Assembly: GCA_012841765.1 (NCBI GenBank)
Contig: DUUA01000162.1
Coordinates: 1-7,013 of the forward strand
Direction of reading: 5' to 3'
Length of the DNA: 7,013 bases
From: Acholeplasmataceae bacterium
GTDB lineage: Bacteria > Bacillota_I > Bacilli_A > ML615J-28 > CAG-698
A program made the position numbers and the translations under genes. This document shows positions 1 to 6,124 of the stretch, in pieces (within the stretch, counting starts at the first letter, position 1; the number at the start of each line of letters is the position of its first letter). Under the pieces are notes generated by a model, which saw only the letters and a program-made list of their open reading frames with translations, made no database searches and was not told where the DNA came from.

Positions 1-72
1 TTGATAGGACAAAGGTGTAAGTGTGGTAACACATTTAGCTGATTGTTACTAATAGGTCGAGGGCTTGACCTA
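1..72 (+). rRNA. 23S ribosomal RNA, 3' end (partial)
   Basis: This is the last part of a large-subunit rRNA gene; the rest lies before the window. The sequence matches the conserved bacterial 3' end: TTGATAGG near the start, GTGTAAG, then AGCTGATTGTTACTAATAGG and the closing GTCGAGGGCTTGACC. In Firmicutes this closing segment pairs with the 5' end of 23S to form helix 1. The mature 3' end is placed at about 72 by comparison with remembered Firmicute 23S ends, so it is uncertain by a few bases. No 5S rRNA gene follows before the terminator at 121-151. Confidence 0.95.
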
Positions 73-120
73 AATGGTTTGTTTAATTGATGTTTATGTG
101 TAGTTAATTGTCAATACTTA

Positions 121-151
121 ATCAGAGAACGTAATGTTTTCTGATTTTTTT
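121..151 (+). terminator. Rho-independent terminator of the rRNA operon
   Basis: A 10-bp stem is formed by ATCAGAGAAC (121-130) and GTTTTCTGAT (136-145), with one G-U wobble and a five-base loop (131-135). It runs straight into six T residues (146-151). It lies about 50 bases after the 23S end, so it most likely ends the rRNA transcript. Confidence 0.85.
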
Positions 152-162
152 ATTTGTTTTAT

Positions 163-190
163 TTGTCAAAAATAGTTTGAATATTATAAT
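163..190 (+). promoter_or_regulatory. Candidate distal promoter (TTGTCA-16-TATAAT)
   Basis: TTGTCA (163-168) and TATAAT (185-190) are separated by 16 bases, just after the rRNA terminator. It could drive the CheW-like gene, leaving a leader of about 195 bases. In DNA this rich in A and T, a TATAAT can arise by chance, so this is weaker than the closer candidate at 301-329. Confidence 0.3.
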
Positions 191-300
191 ATAATTTATT
201 GTATTATTTTAAAACTTATCACTTATATTTCAACATATATTATTTATTAATACAAAACAGTTAAAATAAGACCATATTAAGTATGTAACCACTTTTTAGT

Positions 301-329
301 TTGTAATTTTATGATTTATAATATATAAT
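301..329 (+). promoter_or_regulatory. Candidate proximal promoter for the cheW-like/hisF/ung block (TTGTAA-17-TATAAT)
   Basis: TTGTAA (301-306) and a perfect TATAAT (324-329) are separated by the ideal 17 bases. The start of transcription would fall near 336, giving a leader of about 57 bases before the GTG at 393. The elements resemble the housekeeping sigma-A consensus. No motility-type (sigma-D) promoter was recognised, even though the first gene is CheW-like. Confidence 0.45.
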
Positions 330-380
330 AATGATAAAATATGATTAATTTTAGTTTGAATTAATTTGTTGAAATTGAAT

Positions 381-386
381 GGAGGA
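381..386 (+). promoter_or_regulatory. Ribosome binding site deciding the GTG start at 393
   Basis: GGAGGA lies seven bases (counted from GGAGG) before GTG at 393. The in-frame TTG codons at 366 and 369 lie upstream of this site and have no comparable site of their own, so the GTG is the start. Confidence 0.85.
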
Positions 387-392
387 ATATTA

Positions 393-1010
393 GTGGATAC
401 AAAAATTAAAGATAATGATGAAAATTTAGAAGTTAAATTATTAAATATTGAAATTGGTGGTACATTATTTTGTTTGCCATTAGAAATAGTTGATGAGGTA
501 TTCCCTACAATGGATGCGTTTCCTATTTCTCATATTGATTCATCTATAGACGGAATCGTTATCCCAAGGGATTTTGTTTTAACAGTTGTAGATTTGGCAA
601 AACTTCTTGATTTACCTCATAACATAATTCAAGAAAGAATAGTATCAATAACTTATGGAAAAAATAAAGTTGGATTAAGAGTTGATGATATTTCCGGGAT
701 AACATCATCAACTATACATAAGGATTTATTTGAAACAGAAGATGATAAAAAGTTTGAAGATACAAAAAAAGATGTGAAAGGTAATAAAAAAGTTAGTAAG
801 AAAAGTAATAAAAAAGAAGATTTAAAAAGTAAAGATGAAGAAAATATAAACAGCGAAAAAATAAATATTGATATTGAATTTGATGAAAGATATCAAGATA
901 AAAATTATTATAAGAAATATGAAGATATTGTTGCTGGATATTCAATAATAAACAAACGTCAAATAATTGTTTTGGATCATATTAAGATTATAAAAAAACT
1001 AATGAAATAA
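393..1010 (+). CDS. CheW-like chemotaxis adaptor domain protein with lysine-rich insertion
   Basis: A 205-residue cytoplasmic protein starting at GTG, chosen because GGAGGA stands at 381-386. CheW proteins link chemoreceptors to the kinase CheA. The CheW pattern is visible in order: an opening strand and the LFCLPLEIVDEVF segment (about residues 14-37), GIVIPRDFVLTVVDLAKLLDL (54-74), RIVSITYGKNKVGLRVDDI (82-100), and the closing ISGYSIIN-like strand followed by RQIIVLDHIKII (181-200). Residues about 110-170 form an unusual insertion rich in Lys, Asp and Glu, placed just before the last CheW strands; CheW is normally about 150 residues without it. The canonical GVINLRG motif is degenerate (GIVIPRD). 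It is the first gene of a block with a membrane protein, hisF and ung; no cheA, receptor or flagellar gene is in view. It may be a diverged adaptor for a non-chemotaxis signalling complex. Domain assignment is fairly sure; partner and role are unknown. Confidence 0.75.
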   Translation: MDTKIKDNDENLEVKLLNIEIGGTLFCLPLEIVDEVFPTMDAFPISHIDSSIDGIVIPRDFVLTVVDLAKLLDLPHNIIQERIVSITYGKNKVGLRVDDISGITSSTIHKDLFETEDDKKFEDTKKDVKGNKKVSKKSNKKEDLKSKDEENINSEKINIDIEFDERYQDKNYYKKYEDIVAGYSIINKRQIIVLDHIKIIKKLMK

Positions 1011-1025
1011 ATTTAAAAATTTATT

Positions 1026-1031
1026 AAGGAG
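1026..1031 (+). promoter_or_regulatory. Ribosome binding site supporting the TTG start at 1039
   Basis: AAGGAG lies seven bases before TTG at 1039. No ATG or GTG occurs nearby in the same frame, so this site is the main support for the unusual start codon. Confidence 0.8.
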
Positions 1032-1038
1032 AAAAATA

Positions 1039-2250
1039 TTGGCGGACTCACAAGATAATTATGATAATAATGAAGCTGACCTTGATTTAACCAGCTTACT
1101 AAATAAAATAGATAATGATGATCCTGTGTATGAAGATGTAAATGCCATTAATGATCTTCTCAAAGGATTAAATGAAGAGGATGAAAAAGAAATCAAGAAA
1201 TCTCCAAAAGATTTAGGAGATGTTTTTTCTGAGACCTTAGATGTTATTTCTCACTTAGAAGAAGAAACGTTAACTGATGATTATGAGTTAGTTACTGATG
1301 ATTTGCAAAAAAGTAAAAAAAATAATATAATAATAGACTGGTTTGAAAAAACATTTAAGAAAGAAAAAAAAGATAAGAATGATGAAGAAAGTTTAATAAA
1401 GATTAGAGAAAAAATATTTAACAATCTAACAAAAGATAAACGAAAAAAAAGAAGATGGATAAAGTTTAAAAGTTTAAAAAGAATTAGAAAACCTAAAGTA
1501 GATTTATCAATAGATATAAATGAAGAAGAACCTAAAAAAACAAAAGAAAAGAAGCCTAAAAAGGTAAAGATAGAGAAGCCTAAAAAGATAAAAGAAGAGA
1601 AGCCTAAAAAGGAAAAGATTGAGAAGCCTAAAAAGGTAAAAAAAGAGAAACCTAAAAAAGAAGAGAAACCTAAAAAAGAAAAGAAACCTTTAATACATTT
1701 AATAGATGATATAGAAGATAATGAATCTAGTATTAATCTGTTTTCTACTATGGTGATATTTGCTATTCTTACATTGTTAATAGCACTTGTATTTATAGGT
1801 ACAAATCTTTTTAATTATACTAAAAGTATAAAAAGAGCAACGGATTATTTTGATGTAAAAGCTTATAATAATGCATTTGATGAGATATATGGAATTGATG
1901 TTAAGGATGAAGATATTGAAATATATGATAAAATTATTACTGTAATGTATGTAAACAAACAACTCAATTCTTATAATAATTTCTATGGAATGAAAATGTA
2001 TTATGAATCTTTGGATGCTTTATTTAACGGATTATCAAGATATGAGAAATATATAGAACTAGCAAGATTACTTGGTATAGAAAGTGATTTGGATTATGTA
2101 AGAGCGCAAATTCTCGCCGAATTAAATAATGTATTTAACATTTCAGAAAAAGAAGCTATTAAAATTATAAATACAAACGATATAAATAATTACAAAATGA
2201 AATTAAACCAAATAATATCTAATAAAAACATATTGGGAGATAATAAATGA
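1039..2250 (+). CDS. Single-pass membrane protein with Lys/Pro-rich repeat, function unknown
   Basis: A 403-residue protein that I do not recognise, starting at TTG with AAGGAG at 1026-1031. Three parts are visible. Residues 1-100 are acidic and probably disordered. Residues about 104-217 are very basic and end in a tandem PKK repeat, with Pro at 165, 173, 181, 189, 197, 205, 211 and 217. One hydrophobic membrane segment follows (about 234-259, around TMVIFAILTLLIALVFIG), then a mixed helical domain (260-403) with features such as YNNAFDEIYG and GLSRYEKYIELARLLGI that resemble TPR-like helical pairs. The basic stretch before the membrane segment suggests N-in, C-out topology. The gene begins 28 bases after the CheW-like gene and its stop overlaps the hisF start by four bases (ATGA), so they are probably co-transcribed. 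It may anchor or sense something at the membrane, but no function can be assigned. Confidence 0.85.
   Translation: MADSQDNYDNNEADLDLTSLLNKIDNDDPVYEDVNAINDLLKGLNEEDEKEIKKSPKDLGDVFSETLDVISHLEEETLTDDYELVTDDLQKSKKNNIIIDWFEKTFKKEKKDKNDEESLIKIREKIFNNLTKDKRKKRRWIKFKSLKRIRKPKVDLSIDINEEEPKKTKEKKPKKVKIEKPKKIKEEKPKKEKIEKPKKVKKEKPKKEEKPKKEKKPLIHLIDDIEDNESSINLFSTMVIFAILTLLIALVFIGTNLFNYTKSIKRATDYFDVKAYNNAFDEIYGIDVKDEDIEIYDKIITVMYVNKQLNSYNNFYGMKMYYESLDALFNGLSRYEKYIELARLLGIESDLDYVRAQILAELNNVFNISEKEAIKIINTNDINNYKMKLNQIISNKNILGDNK
1531..1689 (+). repeat. In-frame tandem repeat, mostly 24-bp units (CCTAAAAA core)
   Basis: CCTAAAAAR recurs every 24 bases from 1531 to 1651 (codons for Pro165 to Pro205), then at 18-base steps to Pro217. 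Each unit encodes an octad of the type PKKxKxEK, later a hexad PKKEEK. Unit sequences differ mainly at the centre, so this is an imperfect coding repeat, not a mobile element or CRISPR. Confidence 0.8.
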
Positions 2251-3005
2251 GCAAAAGAATTATAGCGTGCTTAGATGTAAAAGATGGACGTGTTGTAAAG
2301 GGTGTAAATTTTATAGATTTTAAAGATGCAGGTGATCCTATTGAAGTTTCAAAAGCCTATGATAAGGCTGGGGCAGATGAACTTGTTGTACTTGATATAT
2401 CAGCAACACTTGAGGATAGAGATACAAGATTGGATGTAATCAAAAACATTGCAAAAACAATTTCTATTCCATTAATAGTTGGTGGAGGGATGAAATCTCT
2501 CGAGGATATTAAAAACGTATTAGAAGCAGGTGCAAGTAAAGTTTCAATAAATTCAGCAGCTGTAAATAATCCAGAACTTATTAAGTCTGCATCTAGCAAA
2601 TATGGAAAAGATAAAATTATAGTTGCCATTGATGCTAAAATAAGAAAAGATAACAGTGGATGGAATGTATACACTAGATCTGGCAATAATGATACTGGTA
2701 TAGATGTTATATCCTGGTCTAAGCAAGTTGAAGAGCTTGGAGCTGGTGAGATTCTATTAACGAGTATGAATTGTGATGGTACAAAAGAGGGTTATGATAT
2801 AGGACTTACAAAAGTAGTTGCAGAAAATGTTAGTATTCCTGTAACAGCATCAGGTGGTGCAGGTAAACTAGAAGATTTCTATGATGTGTTTATTAAAACG
2901 AATGCAAAAGCAACCTTAGCTGCATCTTTATTTCACTTTAAAGAAATTGAAATTCCTGTACTTAAAACCTATTTAAAAAATAAAGGTATTGATATTAATG
3001 AGTAA
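2247..3005 (+). CDS. hisF: Imidazole glycerol phosphate synthase, cyclase subunit HisF
   Basis: A 252-residue (beta/alpha)8 barrel enzyme of full family length. With the glutaminase HisH it uses ammonia to convert PRFAR into imidazole glycerol phosphate (histidine pathway) and AICAR (returned to purine synthesis). Seen directly: the N-terminal RIIACLDVKDGRVVKG with catalytic Asp10, KIIVAIDAK with the second catalytic Asp129, phosphate-site glycines VGGG (78-81) and SGGAG (202-206), NCDGTKEGYD (175-184), and the closing ATLAASLFHF (222-231). GGGAGA six bases before ATG supports this start, and the ATGA overlap with the upstream gene suggests translational coupling. It overlaps ung by eight bases. 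Oddly, no hisH, hisA, hisI or other his gene is adjacent, so HisH must be encoded elsewhere or this HisF works apart from the pathway. Identification is very secure. Confidence 0.97.
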   Translation: MSKRIIACLDVKDGRVVKGVNFIDFKDAGDPIEVSKAYDKAGADELVVLDISATLEDRDTRLDVIKNIAKTISIPLIVGGGMKSLEDIKNVLEAGASKVSINSAAVNNPELIKSASSKYGKDKIIVAIDAKIRKDNSGWNVYTRSGNNDTGIDVISWSKQVEELGAGEILLTSMNCDGTKEGYDIGLTKVVAENVSIPVTASGGAGKLEDFYDVFIKTNAKATLAASLFHFKEIEIPVLKTYLKNKGIDINE

Positions 3006-3660
3006 TTGGGATGAATTATTTGAAAATGAAAGTAAAAAGGAATATTTTAAAAAATTAGATGAATTTATATTAAATGAATATAAAAGCTATAAAATATTTC
3101 CACCATATGATGATATATATAATGCATTTAATACAACGCCACTAGATAATGTGAAAGTAGTTATAATAGGACAAGATCCATATCATAATGAAGGTCAATC
3201 TCATGGTTTGTGCTTTTCAGTAATGCCAAATACTAAAATTCCACCTTCATTGAGAAACATATATAAAGAATTACAAACAGATTTAGGCTGCAGTATACCA
3301 AACAATGGTTATTTGGAGAAATGGGCCAAACAAGGTGTGTTACTATTAAATACAGTATTAACTGTAAGAGAAAAAGAACCTAATTCACATAAAAAAAAGG
3401 GTTGGGAGAATTTCACTGATTCTGCAATCAAATTAATTAATAATCAAGATAGGCCTATTGTGTTTATTCTTTGGGGTAGACAGGCAAGAGATAAGAGAAG
3501 CTTTTTGACAAATGATAAACATTTAATTATTGAATCAGCTCATCCTAGTCCATTATCTTCATTTCAAGGTTTTTTTGGAAGCCGACCTTTTAGCAAAACT
3601 AATGATTTTCTAATGAATCATGGAATAAGACCGATAGAATGGCAAATAGACGATATATAA
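2998..3660 (+). CDS. ung: Uracil-DNA glycosylase, family 1
   Basis: A 220-residue enzyme that removes uracil from DNA, arising by cytosine deamination or dUTP incorporation, as the first step of base excision repair. Family 1 motifs are intact: GQDPYH with catalytic Asp60 (residues 58-63), Phe73 for stacking on uracil, LLLNTVLTV with Asn118 for uracil recognition, and HPSPLS with catalytic His182 (182-187). The length is normal for the family. The ATG at 2998 is chosen because family members usually begin near the SNWDELF segment; the TTG at 2989 in the same frame lies only two bases after AAAGG, too close to use it. The gene overlaps the hisF end by eight bases and is the last in its block, being followed at once by a hairpin. 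Small cytoplasmic protein; identification is very secure. Confidence 0.97.
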   Translation: MSNWDELFENESKKEYFKKLDEFILNEYKSYKIFPPYDDIYNAFNTTPLDNVKVVIIGQDPYHNEGQSHGLCFSVMPNTKIPPSLRNIYKELQTDLGCSIPNNGYLEKWAKQGVLLLNTVLTVREKEPNSHKKKGWENFTDSAIKLINNQDRPIVFILWGRQARDKRSFLTNDKHLIIESAHPSPLSSFQGFFGSRPFSKTNDFLMNHGIRPIEWQIDDI

Positions 3661-3684
3661 GCTCCCTTAATGCAAGGGAGCTTA
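3658..3684 (+). terminator. Hairpin terminator starting in the ung stop codon
   Basis: TAAGCTCCCTT (3658-3668) and AAGGGAGCTTA (3674-3684) form a perfect 11-bp stem with the five-base loop AATGC. The first three bases of the stem are the ung stop codon. The tail is poor (TTAGG), without a T-run on either strand, so termination may be incomplete or the hairpin may protect the mRNA 3' end. It marks the boundary of the first block, since a strong promoter follows 29 bases later. Confidence 0.65.
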
Positions 3685-3712
3685 TTAGGATGCCATCTGC
3701 GCTAGTATATGT

Positions 3713-3741
3713 TTGACAAAGATGAATAATGAACTTATAAT
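3713..3741 (+). promoter_or_regulatory. Perfect sigma-A consensus promoter (TTGACA-17-TATAAT)
   Basis: TTGACA (3713-3718) and TATAAT (3736-3741) match the consensus exactly and stand 17 bases apart. Transcription should begin near 3748, giving a leader of about 30 bases before the ATG at 3779. It lies between the ung hairpin and the rhomboid-like gene, so it most likely drives the second block. Confidence 0.85.
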
Positions 3742-3778
3742 TGTTTTATCCGCATTTTGAAAGGTAAGGGTAGTTTAT

Positions 3779-4675
3779 ATGAAATTTATAAATAAATTAG
3801 AAAGAAAAATCGGTAAATATGCGATTCAAAATTTAATGACATATATTATAATTTTATATGCAATGGGCACTGTTATTTATATTGCTGATTATAGATTATT
3901 ATCTTTATTAAACTTTAATATTGATAAAATTTTACAGGGACAAGTTTGGAGATTAGTAACATTTTTAATACAGCCCATATCATCAGGAAATATTTTGTTC
4001 GTATTTATAGAATTGTATTTATATTATATGATAGGTAATTCATTAGAAAATGTATGGGGTGCTTTTAGATTTAATTTATATTTTTTTTCAGGGGTATTAT
4101 TTAACATATTTTCAGTTGTCATAATATATTTTATAACAAAAATCAACCCTAATACTCAGGTGCTTAGTCTTGGAATAAATTTAGTATATATTAATAGAGC
4201 TATGTTTTTTGCATTTGCTGTAATTTATCCTGATTTAAAGTTCTTATTATTTTTTATTATACCTGTTAAGGTAAAATATTTAGCCATGGTTTATGGTGGA
4301 TTTATGGGTATAGAATTTATTCAATTTGCAATATTTGCAATTAAAGGAGATATATATTCATTAGCACTTGCTATAAGTATAATAGTTGCATTGGCAAACT
4401 TTTTAATATTTTTTATTTTCGTTAGTAATTTTAAAAGAATTTCTCCTAGGGAGATAAAAAGAAAAATAAATTATAAAAACAATATGAAAGTAGTTAAAGA
4501 TCAAGGTCACCATGTTAAAGTTGATGGTAAAACAATAGTAACCAGACATAAATGCACAATATGCGGAATAACTGAACATGATGATTATATGATTGAGTTT
4601 AGATTCTGTTCAAAATGTAATGGAAATTATGAATATTGTATGGAACATTTATTTACACATGAACATATTAAATAA
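3779..4675 (+). CDS. Rhomboid-like membrane protein (predicted inactive) with C-terminal zinc-binding knuckle
   Basis: A 298-residue multi-pass membrane protein; AAGGG (3766-3770) stands eight bases before its ATG. The rhomboid fold is suggested by GQVWRLVTF (54-62, like the GQxWRLxT loop of rhomboids), a GNSLENVWGAFRFNLYFFSG segment (86-105) and about six hydrophobic segments (roughly 20-37, 70-90, 97-119, 137-160, 167-188 and 193-217). Active rhomboid proteases need Ser in a GxSG motif of TM4 and His in TM6. Here the matching TM4 region reads VYINRAMFF and TM6 (193-217) has no His, so it is probably a pseudoprotease in the sense of iRhoms or Derlins. A cytoplasmic-looking tail carries CTIC (259-262), CSKC (277-280), Cys287 and His257, 290, 294 and 296, a likely zinc site. 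It heads the second block, followed 14 bases later by the next gene. Fold fairly sure; substrate or partner unknown. Confidence 0.75.
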   Translation: MKFINKLERKIGKYAIQNLMTYIIILYAMGTVIYIADYRLLSLLNFNIDKILQGQVWRLVTFLIQPISSGNILFVFIELYLYYMIGNSLENVWGAFRFNLYFFSGVLFNIFSVVIIYFITKINPNTQVLSLGINLVYINRAMFFAFAVIYPDLKFLLFFIIPVKVKYLAMVYGGFMGIEFIQFAIFAIKGDIYSLALAISIIVALANFLIFFIFVSNFKRISPREIKRKINYKNNMKVVKDQGHHVKVDGKTIVTRHKCTICGITEHDDYMIEFRFCSKCNGNYEYCMEHLFTHEHIK

Positions 4676-4679
4676 TAGT

Positions 4680-4684
4680 GGAGG
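4680..4684 (+). promoter_or_regulatory. Ribosome binding site deciding the ATG start at 4690
   Basis: GGAGG lies five bases before ATG at 4690 (GTGGAGGAAACAATG). The in-frame GTG at 4678 overlaps this site and cannot use it, so translation starts at 4690. Confidence 0.85.
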
Positions 4685-4689
4685 AAACA

Positions 4690-6105
4690 ATGTACAAGAA
4701 ATATAGAAAATTAAAAAATGATATATTATCTGGAAAAGAACTTAAAGAGAATATACCCATCTTTGTTAGTGAATTATCAAAAACTTATAATTATATGTCC
4801 TCAATTAAAATATTATTAAACAATGTTTTATTAGAGGAAAAATTAGAAGATAATAAAGAAGGTTTTTGTAATTTGTTAATGAATTATATAGACGAACTAG
4901 AACTTATATCTTCTAAAATATCAGAATCTAATTCAACAGAAGAAAAAAAGAAAATTATCAATCAATTAAAAACTATAAGAGAAAAGTTTATTTTAGATGC
5001 AGAAATGATTTCAAAATATAACGATAGATTTACAATATACGATCATTTGTTTTTAAGAATAATATATAAATTTGAAGACAAGAGTGATTTAGTAGATCAA
5101 GATAATCAAAACTGGGCTAGAAATATACTAAGGAATATATTTGAGCAAAATGACAATTTAGCAATCAATGATAATATTAAAATGACTATGGAAGAATTGC
5201 CTGTAAGAATAACTAAACAAAAATATTATGATATTGTAAGAGAAGGAATGCTTGCATATACTGGTGCTTATAAATTATCATTTGAAAAGTTTATATATAT
5301 ATTGCGTTCTCTTTCAATTATTGACACGGAATTTGAGTGGAAAGATGATTTTAAAAAGATAGGTGAAGTAGATGAACAATTAAAAAGCCTTGATTATTCT
5401 GGAATTTCCAAAGAAGAATTCTATGAGGCTATGAATAATTTAGACTATGCAAAAATGTATTTAGACAACCAATCAGATATGTTTTACATTCTTATAGATA
5501 TAATTAATGCTTATTATGGAAAAGTTTTGACAAGTTTATATATTGATAATAAGGAATTGGAAAACACAGATGTGGAAATTTATAAAAATATCAATTCCGC
5601 AATAAATCAATTTATTTTAAACAAGGGAATACCTGAAGCAACTTCAAATTATTCCTTATTGGAATCTATAGAAGGAGCACAAGAAAAACTATTTGAGGAT
5701 CTTCAAATATTAGAATCTATATTATATGATATTAATGAACAAGAAACAGAACAATTAAAAAATCTGGACATGGATAAAACATTTAATGATCTTTTGATAA
5801 TGGAAAAACTTTTATCCAACAATTCATTTATTGATATTAGTGAAGAAAATGATCTACAGATTATTACAGAAGAAGAAATACTAAAAGAATATAATTTGTT
5901 TATACAAGACAGTGAAATATTATTTAGTAGACTGGATAGACGTGTTGTTAGAACTGTAATGGCAAAGGTTATGGGTTTTATACCAGTGTTTTTAAAAACT
6001 CATACTGAGGTAATGAATTATATTTTAAATTCATTAGAAAAATGCCAGGACATGCCAGAAAGATTTGGTACGATGGAAGGTTTAAGAAAATTAGATTTTA
6101 ATTAA
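4690..6105 (+). CDS. Conserved-looking helical protein of unknown function (471 residues)
   Basis: I do not recognise this protein. It starts at ATG 4690, set by GGAGG at 4680-4684. It is 471 residues long, has no signal peptide or membrane segment, and is rich in Leu, Ile, Glu, Lys and Asn in patterns typical of long amphipathic helices, so it is probably a soluble all-alpha cytoplasmic protein. Stretches that look most constrained are RITKQKYYDIVREGMLAYTG (173-192), which is basic and aromatic, and the C-terminal RLDRRVVRTVMAKVMGFIPV (414-433) followed by KTHTEVMNYILNSLEKC (436-452). No nucleotide-binding, catalytic or metal motif is visible. It follows the rhomboid-like gene by 14 bases and precedes the 101-residue gene by 19, so it is very probably in the same operon. 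A scaffold or regulatory partner of the membrane proteins is possible but only a guess. Confidence 0.85.
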   Translation: MYKKYRKLKNDILSGKELKENIPIFVSELSKTYNYMSSIKILLNNVLLEEKLEDNKEGFCNLLMNYIDELELISSKISESNSTEEKKKIINQLKTIREKFILDAEMISKYNDRFTIYDHLFLRIIYKFEDKSDLVDQDNQNWARNILRNIFEQNDNLAINDNIKMTMEELPVRITKQKYYDIVREGMLAYTGAYKLSFEKFIYILRSLSIIDTEFEWKDDFKKIGEVDEQLKSLDYSGISKEEFYEAMNNLDYAKMYLDNQSDMFYILIDIINAYYGKVLTSLYIDNKELENTDVEIYKNINSAINQFILNKGIPEATSNYSLLESIEGAQEKLFEDLQILESILYDINEQETEQLKNLDMDKTFNDLLIMEKLLSNNSFIDISEENDLQIITEEEILKEYNLFIQDSEILFSRLDRRVVRTVMAKVMGFIPVFLKTHTEVMNYILNSLEKCQDMPERFGTMEGLRKLDFN

Positions 6106-6110
6106 TCTAA

Positions 6111-6115
6111 GAGGG
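6111..6115 (+). promoter_or_regulatory. Ribosome binding site deciding the ATG start at 6125
   Basis: GAGGG ends directly before an ATG at 6116, which leaves no spacer. The second in-frame ATG at 6125 lies nine bases away, a workable distance, so 6125 is the likely start. Confidence 0.7.
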
Positions 6116-6124
6116 ATGATTAAA

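Larger units (their letters stand above)
73..392. other. AT-rich intergenic region between 23S rRNA and the CheW-like gene
   Basis: About 320 bases without a gene. It holds the rRNA operon terminator (121-151), two candidate promoters (163-190 and 301-329) and the ribosome binding site of the next gene (381-386). I see no 5S rRNA, tRNA, riboswitch or small ORF with a ribosome binding site. The remainder is low-complexity A/T sequence. Confidence 0.7.

Noticed and set aside
1531..1689. Regular repeats considered as a CRISPR array
   Set aside because: The units are in frame in a coding sequence, have no unique spacers and encode a periodic Pro/Lys peptide.
1777..1962. Open frame on the minus strand (61 codons)
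   Set aside because: It lies inside the membrane-protein gene, has a low-complexity Ile/Tyr/Phe composition typical of the reverse of AT-rich coding DNA, and matches no family.
2357..2686. Open frame on the minus strand (109 codons)
   Set aside because: It lies wholly within hisF, which is certain from its catalytic motifs, and has no recognisable protein features.
6102..6123. Small stem TTAATC/GATTAA with the GAGGG ribosome binding site in its loop
   Set aside because: Only six mostly A-T pairs with a ten-base loop; expected by chance in this composition and too weak to call a regulatory element.
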